This document shows positions 20,863 through 29,100 of a stretch of 31,866 nt of DNA, in pieces. The stretch is from Diplocarpon mali (taxonomy: Eukaryota > Ascomycota > Leotiomycetes > Helotiales > Drepanopezizaceae). Where the stretch lies: the NCBI GenBank assembly GCA_024741835.1, contig JAENRP010000436.1, positions 1 through 31,866 on the forward strand, written 5' to 3'. The notes under the pieces are model-generated. The model was not told the origin of the DNA and did no database searches. It saw nothing but the letters and a program-made list of their open reading frames with translations. The position numbers were made by a program, and so were the translations under genes. Numbering within the stretch: the stretch's first letter is position 1; the number at the start of each line of letters is the position of its first letter.

Positions 20863-21551
20863 CCTCCTCTTGCTACCGCTAGCGCCGCCCTACTAGCCGC
20901 CGCGCCTAACGCTACCCTTACTATTATAAGCCCCCTTTCTCTTATAAGAGACTCTGCTATTATAATAGTCCGCTCTACTAATGCAGCGATAGACTTTAAA
21001 AGGCCTAGTATAATTCGGCTGGATTGCTTTAACTTTATTAGCTAAGACTTAATAAGGTCGCTATACTCTTATTAAAAGGTTAGCAATCGATTTAATACTA
21101 ATTTAAGTTAAACTTATAGTAACTATCGCCTAGACCCCCTTTAGCTAGCTTATTATAGCCTTAGCTATAAAGCGAAGCTCCGCAAAGCTAATGCGCTCGA
21201 GTTAAGAGCAGCTAGTTAGAGCCTTTGCGCTAGCTATTAGCAAAAGGTTGATAAGGACCTAGGCGCGCTAGACCGCCTTTTAATAGAGCATCTTACGGTT
21301 CTTTAATAAAACCGCCTGCGCGTTATTGTCGTTGCTACCATCGTCTTCCTCTTGCTATTAGGCAGCCTCCCCTTGCTATTCCTTAAGGGCCGCGGATAGC
21401 GCTGCGAACTCCTTCTTAATATAAGAAGGAAGCTATAAATAAGTATTAGCGCGAATAGAACTTTAAAGTCGATTCGAGGTACTTATAAGGATATACTCTG
21501 CCTTTTGCTCTTAGTACCAGTAGCACTTTTTACTATATTTAGACTCGAACT
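20863..21551 (+). pseudogene. Possible third ORF of gypsy-1 with a membrane segment
   Basis: One plus frame reads as protein here if TAA/TAG are taken as former Gln codons; there are ten such stops after 21001 and no TGA. The order is an Ala/Ser-rich start, a charged helix-prone stretch (K-A-K-L-R-K-A near 21160, D-K-D-L-G-A-L-D-R-L-L near 21250), a 21-residue hydrophobic segment (21322-21384, starting V-I-V-V-A-T-I-V-F), a basic stretch, and a second hydrophobic run of about 16 residues (21493-21540). Copia-1c interrupts it at 21551. After excision with one duplication the same frame continues at 27694 for about 32 codons to TAG at 27788. It lies where some gypsy elements carry an extra or envelope-like ORF. 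I recognise no known domain, so a function is not claimed. Confidence 0.5.
21547..21551. repeat. Left target site duplication of copia-1c (GAACT)
   Basis: Matches 27689-27693 exactly. Confidence 0.93.
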
Positions 21552-21746
21552 TATTGAGATAGGTGATATAGCTATCACTCCGATATATTATCATATGACC
21601 CTACTGCTTAGTCAGTAGGATATTAATACGTATATAGCTATAGGGAAGAAAGGGGTAACCTTCCTTCTTTAACTCTTACTAATATATCGACCATTGACCT
21701 TTAGAAGTTTCCTATACCTACTGCGCTAACTCACTTAAGCTTAATA
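21552..21746 (+). repeat. copia-1c 5' LTR (195 bp)
   Basis: It begins TATTGAGATAGG (from TGTTGAG) and ends CTTAATA. It is less mutated than the 3' LTR, for example GCTATCACTCCGATATATTA against GCTATTACTTTAATATATTA. Confidence 0.93.
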
Positions 21747-21757
21747 GGTTATAAGCC
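21747..21757 (+). other. copia-1c primer-binding site, initiator tRNA-Met anticodon type
   Basis: GGTTATAAGCC abuts the LTR and matches copy b. It is one G-to-A change from the complement of the initiator tRNA-Met anticodon arm. Confidence 0.65.
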
Positions 21758-22146
21758 TTAGATAGACCGATAATAGATTATTAACTTCCCTTATAAAGCA
21801 CTTGCGCTGCAACTATTAGTAGGAAGTTGAACGAGACTTATAGTAAAAGGCGAGCAATCGGCGAATAGGAGGTATAATTCCCTATTTAGCTAACTTATAT
21901 TATAAGAGGTATGATTCCTTGCTCTATAACCCCTTTAGTACTACAAGAGGTATAATTCCTTGCTTTACTATATTTCATAGGAGGTATAACTCCCTACGTT
22001 ATAGCTTAAAAACCCTTTTCGATAAGAGGACTTCCTCCCTATTTAATACTTCTATAATACCTACTATTTAATCATTTCAACTTTTCGATAAGAGGAATGC
22101 CCTTAACTATTTAATTTATTTGATTTTAAACGCAATTCTATTCGAA
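21758..22146 (+). other. copia-1c leader with four copies of a 17-bp motif
   Basis: ARGAGGTATRAYTCCYT occurs at 21867-21883, 21904-21920, 21945-21961 and 21979-21995, spaced 37, 41 and 34 bases. A second repeat, CTTTTCGATAAGAGGA, occurs near 22015 and 22082. There is no intact coding start; a former ATG is probably lost near 22147. Confidence 0.8.
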
Positions 22147-25100
22147 ATAGCAATAGCTTTTGATTCCGATCGAAACACTAGGCCTAAAGACTTCTAACTC
22201 TCTCGAAAGAATTAGCAATAATAGTTCGACGATTTAAAGCTTTACTTTAAGAGCAAAGGCATTGAAATAGCGATTTAAAAGACACTTATTAAATACGCGA
22301 GAATAGCCCCCTATACTCCTTCTACTAATTCGTCCACTTCTACTTTAATAGCTAATACAACTGCTAAAGATTTGCCAAATATATTAAATAAGCTTAACTT
22401 AAGAGCCTTAGTAGATAATAACTAAGATTCCCAAAGGCAGATTTTAAATATAAAAAAGGAGAAGGAGTATAGGCTAGCCTTAGCCAAATGCAAGCTTAAG
22501 ATTAATAAAGGTTTAAGTAATAAAGATAAAGATTTTATTTAAGTTTATAATAATATAAAGATAAGATAGGATACTTTAAAAGTAAAATACTTTTAAATAA
22601 CTGCTCTTAATACTTAGTATTTGCTATAGCAGATCACTTTATTTTAGTATAGAAAAGATAAAGATAGCAAGGATATAGATATAAATATAGACTCTACTTA
22701 ATTCATATTATATAAAGTAAGAAGGAGAGTAAGAGCCGCAGATCTTAAGATAGCTATAACTTTTAAAGAAACTTAGCTTTTTAATTTCCTACTTAATAGC
22801 CTTCCTCTTAAGTTCGCTATTATAAAATAATCTCTTTTTATCTAACCTAACCTTAAGATCTATAAGAAGATCGACCTCCTTTGAACTATTAAGCAAGATC
22901 TTAAAGGACGCTCTAAATCGGTAAATGCCGCATTATAAGGCAATAATAAGCCTAAGAAGAGGAAGGAGCATAGGATAAGCCCTTAAGCTTATCGGGGATG
23001 CTACTTTTATAATAGTACTTATAATATTACTAATTATAAAGTTAAAAAGCAACTGATTGATATAGTCGCTAGCTTTAATATTAAGAAGCAATTAAAGTAG
23101 AAGTTAAGAAGCAAACTGCCCTTATCCTACCAAAGGCTGCAACTATTAAAGAAAGGCAAAGGAAAAGGCTATTTAATTAAAACTTTAGTAGATACCTTTA
23201 ATAATAATAGTAGGTCATTTGAACTTAAATCTACTTCTAATAATTTAGATAATAATTATAATAAAAATGCCTACGTTTTAAAAGCCGATCTTTATAAGAT
23301 CCTTGAATCCGACTGGTATAATAATACTAGTTATATAGTATATATAATTAATAAACCCTACTTATTTAAAGGCCCGCTTATTAAAATAAAAAGGCGCTCT
23401 ATTAAAGTTAGCAGTAGAAGGTTATATACAGATTTAATAGGTATAATAGAGATGAATATCGCTAGCATTTCTTTCCTTTTATAAAATATTCTCCTTATAC
23501 TTAGCTTAAATATTAATCTTTTATTTAGCTATAAGATCTATATAGAGTTAAATTATATAGGAGTTTTTAATAATTAATTTATATAATTTATAAATAACAA
23601 CTATAAAGTGATCTTTAAAGCTAAAATTAAAGATAGACTTTATATTATCTTAAAGGTAATATTATAGAAATTGACTCTTAGGCTAGACTTATAAGTGGAT
23701 TCCTTTAAAAAAAGTGCACTCTTTACCCTAATATAATTAAGCGAGGATAAGGAGAATAAATAAACTCTTAAGCTAAGATCGCAAGTAAAATTTATAAAAA
23801 TAATTCTTAAGCTAAGACTATAGGTAGATTATAAAGTGTTTTTAAAGATAACTCTTAAGCTAAGATTATAAGTGAATTTAATAGAAATGACTCTTAGGCC
23901 AGGATTGCAAGTAGATTTTGCAAATTCGCTAATAACAACTCTTAAGCTAAGATCACAAGTGAAATTCGCAAAAATAACTCTTAGGCTAGGACTATAAGTG
24001 AAATTCGCGAATTTGTCAAAGATGACTCTTAAGCTAGGACCGCGAGTGGATCTTGCGGTTTTACTAAAAACGACTCCTAAGCCGGGCTTACAACTAGAAA
24101 ACGGTAAAACCTCAAACTACTATTACTAGTCCTTTCTAGCTACTGATAATAAAGTATCAATTGATAATAGGCTACTAAAGCTATTAGAAGCCGAAAGCCT
24201 ATTAAGGTATTAGCTAATATATAGAAGATTCGCATATCTAAGGTTAAAGAAATTAAAGGGCCTATATAAGGTCTCGACCTTAAAACAGAAGATCTAAATA
24301 CTAAAGGATCGCTTAATATATCGAATTTGCAAGCTAATAAAACTTTAAAATCGGACGCAAATTAAGCTTAGTCTATAGAAAGATTGAATATTAGTACTAA
24401 TATCTATCGATACTACTAGACCATTTATAACTTTAATTAAAAGAAATAATTGGTTTTCTTAAATAGTAGATAACTCTACTTAGCAGATATAGACCATTTG
24501 CGCTAGGACTAAATCTAAGCTTATAGAAAAGCTAGAAACTTAAAAAGTAATAGAGGAATACTAGACCTAGTTGAAGCTAATAGCTATTAAGTCTAATAAC
24601 GCATTAGAGATTAAAGTAAAGCTTAATAAATAGGCAAAATAAGGAGTTTGCTATAAACTAACTATAATATACAAAGGTTCCTATTAGAATAGCATTGCTA
24701 AGCGAAGCATCTAATAAGTAGAGATTAATTATCGCGCTCTACTATAAGATGCTAACCTGCTATTAGAATTCTAGGACCTTATAATTAAAGCAGACGTATA
24801 CTTGCGAAATAGAATAGGTAATAGACTAATAGTTAATAGCATTTAAATATTACTATATAAAGCATATTTTAGATAGAAACTAAGCTTAGACTATATCCGC
24901 GTCTTTAGAAGCGTCTGCTACTCTTATATTAGTCCAAAGTCCTGGCCTGCGGATATAAAGAGTAAGAAGCTAATAGACTAAGGTAGAGAGTATATATTTA
25001 TTAAATATATTAAATAGATAATAAAGTAATAGATAGTATACGCGCTAGACTTAAGGTAAGTAATTATATCCTTAATAGTTGAGTTTGATAAATCTTAAAA

Positions 25101-27330
25101 TAGGAGAGAGATATCCTTAAAGCTTTATATACTTAGAGATTCGCAAGGTATACTACTCGACGATAATACTATTAAGCCGAACTAATAACCCCTCTCTTTA
25201 AGCTTAGGTATATTAAGCGCACCTATTGATCGATAACCTACTAGTCGCCTAAAGGCCGAATAGACTATTCCTATCATTTGCGAACTGCTTAAAGTATAGA
25301 ATAACTTTAATATTATCATCCCTTTAATTAAAGCACCTATAGTAAAGGATATTCCTAAAATAGGTATAAGTAATAATAAGCCTCTACTATTAGAAAGCAG
25401 TTCCTTAGATGATAAGCCTATAGAACCTATAGTCGAACCTACGCCTTTGAAGAGGAATAGAGACCTAGAACTAGAAGACACCTTAGACAAATGCGAGTCT
25501 AAGCGTATCTAGGCTATAATAGCATATAGGATCTATAAGCTCAAACTCTAATAGAGCTTTAATAAAGATAATGCATTCCTAGCCGCTAGGAGGATAATAA
25601 AAATCTCTCTTCTAAAGATATATAATAAAGCTATTAATAACCTAAAGAATAGAGCAGTATAGAATAAGGCAATTTAAAAGGAGATAAGCTCTCTTATTAC
25701 AAATAGTATATAGATAGAGGAACTAATACTAAAGGATATGAACCTAGTATTAATAAAGTGGGTCTTTATAATTAAGATATATGCAAATAGGACCCTAGAA
25801 TATTATAAGGTAAGGCTTATAGCTAAGGGCTTCTCCTAATAGTATAAAGAAGACTACTTCGATACGTTTGCGCTAATAGTTTATATAAATACCCTTTATA
25901 TATTTATAGCAATAGTAGCCGCTAAGGACCTTGAATGCAGATAGTACGATATTAAAAATGCATTTACTAAAGCGATTATAAAGGAACGGATTTTTCTCTC
26001 TTAACTTAACGGTATTCCTATACGCGCTAGCCACTCCCTTTATATACTCCGCAGTATCTATAGGCTTAAATAATCAGCCTATAATTAGAACCTCTTATAT
26101 AGCTTTACTTTAATAGAAATAGGATTTATTCAAAGCCTAGCTGACCTTTGTTTATTTACCTATACTAAGCGTAGAATTAAATTACTACTATATATTAACG
26201 ATATTACTATAGCTGCGAAAACAACTATTCAATTAGATTAATTTTTTATAATAATTCGGAAACGTTTTAATACTAAGGATCTAAGGGGAATTCATAAGAT
26301 CCTTAGCATCTGCGTTATAAGGAACCGCTTTACTTAAGAACTCTAGTTAGATTAAGAGCAGTATATTAAGAAGATCCTAGACCAAATAGGACTCTCTACT
26401 TATACTCCTAACTTTAAGCTAAAGCGTACTCCAATCGAAGGAAAGTATAATAAGTTAGAGCCTGCTAATGAAAATAAGTAAAGAGAAGATCTAAAGAAGT
26501 ACTAATAGGATATTAGAGCGATTATATATACTATAGTATATATAAGACTAAATATCGCCTTTATTATTAGGCAACTTAATTAGAACCTAAAGGATCTAAC
26601 AATTCGATATAAGAATGCAGTCAAGCGACTTAGAAGGTACCTTCGATTGATAATTATATAAAAGGTAAGATATAGACTAATAAAATATATAAGCGCAAAG
26701 CTTAAGGTATATACTGATTCTAATTAAGCAAATATAAAAGGTTAGAAAAGTATATCTAAAAGCATAGTAGTACTATATAGCAGACCTATATTATAAGGAA
26801 GTAGGAAGTAGAAATCAATAGCTATTGCAAGCACTAAGGCCGAATATATATTAATATTATCAAATTGCAAGTAAGGATTATAGATTACCTAAGTTCTAAA
26901 AGATATAGGTTTCGCTAAGTATATTAAATAAGATAGGAACTGTATTAATCTTTAAGCAGATAATATAAAGGCGATTATACTTATAAAGAATCCACACTTA
27001 TATAAGTGATCAAAATATATTAATATTGCCTACTACTTCATTTGCGACTTTATTATAAAGAACAAGTTATCGATTACCTATATCTTAACCGATCGAATAG
27101 TAGTAGATGGATTTATAAAGCTATTAAAGATAGTTGCAAAGTTTAAAGCATTTAAAGATATACTAAGGTTATAAAAGATAATAAGGGCTTAGCAAGCTTA
27201 AGGACGACTCCTAAGCCTACCCTATAAGTTAAGTCATATAGTCTTATAAAGGAAAGTTTTTAGATCGACTCTTAGGCCTAGACCGCGAGTTAAGTCATAT
27301 AGTCTTATAAAGGAACGCTTTTAGGAAATT
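22147..27330 (+). pseudogene. copia-1c gag-pol polyprotein, degraded
   Basis: The domain order is gag to about 23300, with a CCHC-type knuckle starting C-Y-F-Y at 22999 where the second Cys has become Tyr. The protease is near 23311, with the active site Asn-Thr-Ser at 23323-23331. Next comes the in-frame repeat array (23674-24095), then the integrase zinc domain and core (about 24190-25050). After a linker, RT runs about 25730-26330 (D-Y-F-D-T-F-A-L-I-V at 25852; catalytic motif Tyr-Ile-Asn-Asp at 26191-26202). RNase H follows (Y-T-D-S at 26710, S-T-K-A-E-Y near 26835). The C-terminal tail has diverged repeat units (about 27205-27330). All motifs are in one frame with many TAA/TAG stops. The INT-before-RT order identifies Ty1/copia. 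The start is uncertain. The 102-codon minus frame at 25182-25490 is antisense. Confidence 0.92.
23674..24095 (+). repeat. In-frame 39/48-bp tandem repeat array of copia-1c
   Basis: Units start at 23765, 23804, 23852, 23891, 23939, 23978 and 24026, with a terminal unit at 24074: lengths 39, 48, 39, 48, 39, 48, 48. This is one 48-bp unit fewer than copies a and b. A diverged first unit lies at 23674. Confidence 0.92.
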
Positions 27331-27493
27331 TGACTCCTAGTCCTGCCTTATAAGTAGGATTAGTAATTTCAATAAAAGTTGCTATTAATTAATTGTTTTT
27401 AATTTAAAGAGATACTTAAGAGTTAGATTAGCGTAAAAGGATAGTTATTATTTTCCCGATTGCAAGTCAATTAGAATAAGGTCTAAGTAAGGG
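27331..27493 (+). other. copia-1c 3' untranslated region and polypurine tract
   Basis: It follows the last in-frame C-terminal repeat and ends in AAGTAAGGG (27485-27493) directly against the 3' LTR, which is suitable as a plus-strand primer. Copy b has the same tract at 2199-2207 inverted. Confidence 0.7.
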
Positions 27494-27688
27494 TATTAAG
27501 ATAGGTAATATAGCTATTACTTTAATATATTATTATATGACCCTACTACTTAATTAGTAAGATATTAACACATATATAGCTATAGGAAAGAAAGGGGTAA
27601 CCTTCCTTCCCTAACTCTTACTAATATATCGACCATCGACCTTTAGAAGTTTCCTATACCTACTGCGCCGACTCACTTAAGCTCAATA
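27494..27688 (+). repeat. copia-1c 3' LTR (195 bp)
   Basis: Full-length match to 21552-21746 and more mutated. It ends GCTCAATA. Confidence 0.93.
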
Positions 27689-27693
27689 GAACT
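27689..27693. repeat. Right target site duplication of copia-1c (GAACT)
   Basis: Matches 21547-21551 exactly; the gypsy-1 ORF3 frame resumes across it. Confidence 0.93.
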
Positions 27694-28107
27694 CGCACTT
27701 ATGCATAATATCGCGTATAAGGCGCCGCACGCATTAGTAATAATAAATGTAGTAGGCTACTGCAAGGGCGCCCGACGGCAAGGGAATTAGCATTACGCAT
27801 ATTAGATGCAATTCGACCTTAGACTAAGGTAAACTTACTTATAATAGTTAATAGTAGTAGTAGTAATTATTTATATTATTATATATTAGCTCTGCGCTAT
27901 AGTAATAGGAGTAAGGGACCTATAGAGTTATATATAGTTATTATACTAAGGAAGGAAGATCCTATAAGATGGAAAAATAAATTTGAATATATAACGCGAC
28001 TTGCGCTAAATTAAATATAGAATAGTACCGTTCGTATAATAACGCGCTAAGTATATTACTATACGAAAATCGTCATAACCTATTAACGCTTATAGGCAAG
28101 CGTTCTC
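27694..28107 (+). other. gypsy-1: end of possible ORF3 and 3' untranslated region
   Basis: The first roughly 95 bases continue the ORF3 frame to a TAG at 27788 (again a possible Gln codon). The rest is AT-rich with GC-rich islands near 27720-27780 and shows no domain. Confidence 0.5.
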
Positions 28108-28122
28108 AAAGGAGGGGGGTAG
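28108..28122 (+). other. gypsy-1 polypurine tract
   Basis: AAAGGAGGGGGGTAG ends exactly at the 3' LTR. It is a strong G-rich tract of the kind that primes plus-strand synthesis in Ty3/gypsy elements, and it fixes the element's orientation. Confidence 0.85.
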
Positions 28123-28438
28123 TATAATAGCTGTACCCTTAACTGGTGCAATTACCTAAGAGTACGGCGTTTATAGCATTTTAAGGTTTTGCAATCTCGA
28201 TTCGATATAGGGTTATTTCGAATCGACCTTAAAGGTACAAAAGGATATTCTTATATAATATTATGTGAATAGGTAAAGAGCCTTAAGCTACTGATATATA
28301 TAAGGGAGAAGGGCTCTCCTATAGGAAGGGCTCTTTAACTTCTTCGTTTCCTTTGTATTAGACCTATAGAATACGCCTTTTGCACTACTTCTTGCTCCCA
28401 TACTTGATCTCGCATTTCGGTGGTTCTGTGTCGTTATA
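28123..28438 (+). repeat. gypsy-1 3' LTR (316 bp)
   Basis: Same length as 907-1222. It keeps more original sequence, for example TTTCGGTGGTTCTGTGTCG against TTTCAGTAGTTTTATATTA in the left LTR. Confidence 0.93.
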
Positions 28439-28443
28439 TAATA
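28439..28443. repeat. Right target site duplication of gypsy-1 (TAATA)
   Basis: Exact match to 902-906. The base after it (28444) is followed at once by the copia-3 LTR. Confidence 0.8.
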
Positions 28444-28444
28444 A

Positions 28445-28732
28445 TGTTGGTACGCAGATTCCTATGCAGGAGGCAAGCTGCCCTTATTCCTAGGGTCATC
28501 CTACACAGCTATACCATATGCGATATAAGAGGTTTCGTATGTATTTCAAACGGCTATTCAGCCGGAGGACTTTAAAAGGATATTTATATGCGGCTAAGAG
28601 GGACTATAGAAGGGAGGATATTTATAGGTATAAAGGTACTATCTCAGTTATATAGAGATAGATAGATATTATAATAGATTCTTTTTAATAATAAGTACTT
28701 AACTATATTTATATAAATATCGATTACTAATA
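28445..28732 (+). repeat. copia-3 5' LTR (288 bp)
   Basis: It begins TGTTGGTA and ends TACTAATA, the inverted end TACCAACA after two C-to-T changes. It keeps CA and TG dinucleotides well in its first 120 bases, so it is less mutated than neighbouring elements. The partner LTR is not in the window, so the boundary rests on the inverted ends and the primer site. Confidence 0.68.
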
Positions 28733-29100
28733 TAGAACCTTTACTAATTAGTAGTAGCACCTTTACTATAAATAGCAAGGTTATTAAACTAAAGAATTCT
28801 TTTTTAATTTAAGGAGTACTTAATTGTATTTCTAGCTTACTTTAAATACTAACCTAAATATACAAAGTAATATCAGTTACTACTAAAGGGGAAAAGGCGA
28901 AAGGTATGCGAATTAAGCTAGAATTATTACTTTAAAGGTAGATACTATCCTCTTCTACCTGCGTTCTATTATATATTATAATTAGGGCAAAACTAGAGTG
29001 CAATTAGTATCCCGATTATAATTAGATAATAGCGTAATAATATATAAAATACGACTATATTAGACTTCTTTCAAACCCTATTAAGGTGTAAAGTAATATC
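28733..29100 (+). other. copia-3 primer site and leader
   Basis: TAGAACC directly after the LTR may be a mutated TGGAACC primer site (a tRNA ending GGUUCCA). The rest is AT-rich leader with no domain seen. Confidence 0.4.

Larger units (their letters stand above)
21552..27688 (+). mobile_element. copia-1 copy c: complete Ty1/copia element
   Basis: It is 6137 bp with 195-bp LTRs at 21552-21746 and 27494-27688, a perfect GAACT duplication, a primer site next to the 5' LTR, and AAGTAAGGG next to the 3' LTR. A single gag-pol frame holds the gag knuckle (22999), protease (23311), RT (26191) and RNase H (26707), with no net indel. It is inverted relative to copy b, and the two 5' ends face each other across the gypsy-1 gag-pol region. 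Confidence 0.95.
907..28438 (+). mobile_element. gypsy-1: Ty3/gypsy chromovirus, interrupted by two copia-1 insertions
   Basis: The element has two 316-bp LTRs, a primer-binding site after the left LTR, and a gag with a CCHC knuckle. It then has protease, reverse transcriptase, RNase H, integrase and chromodomain in one frame, a possible third ORF, and a polypurine tract abutting the right LTR. Copia-1 copy b splits gag and copia-1 copy c splits the third ORF. Removing both inserts with one duplication each leaves 7593 bp, counting the 64 Ns, a normal size for a fungal gypsy element. The domain order RT-RH-INT with a C-terminal chromodomain defines a chromovirus. It is inactive: the RT catalytic site reads YLND and many Gln/Trp codons are stops. 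Confidence 0.93.

Noticed and set aside
15601..21746. 15601-15795 and 21552-21746 as the two LTRs of one element around the gypsy pol
   Set aside because: They are in opposite orientation and each pairs with another LTR having matching target duplications.
25182..25490. 102-codon minus-strand serine/leucine-rich open frame
   Set aside because: Antisense to the linker between integrase and RT of copia-1c, which reads in the gag-pol frame on the plus strand.
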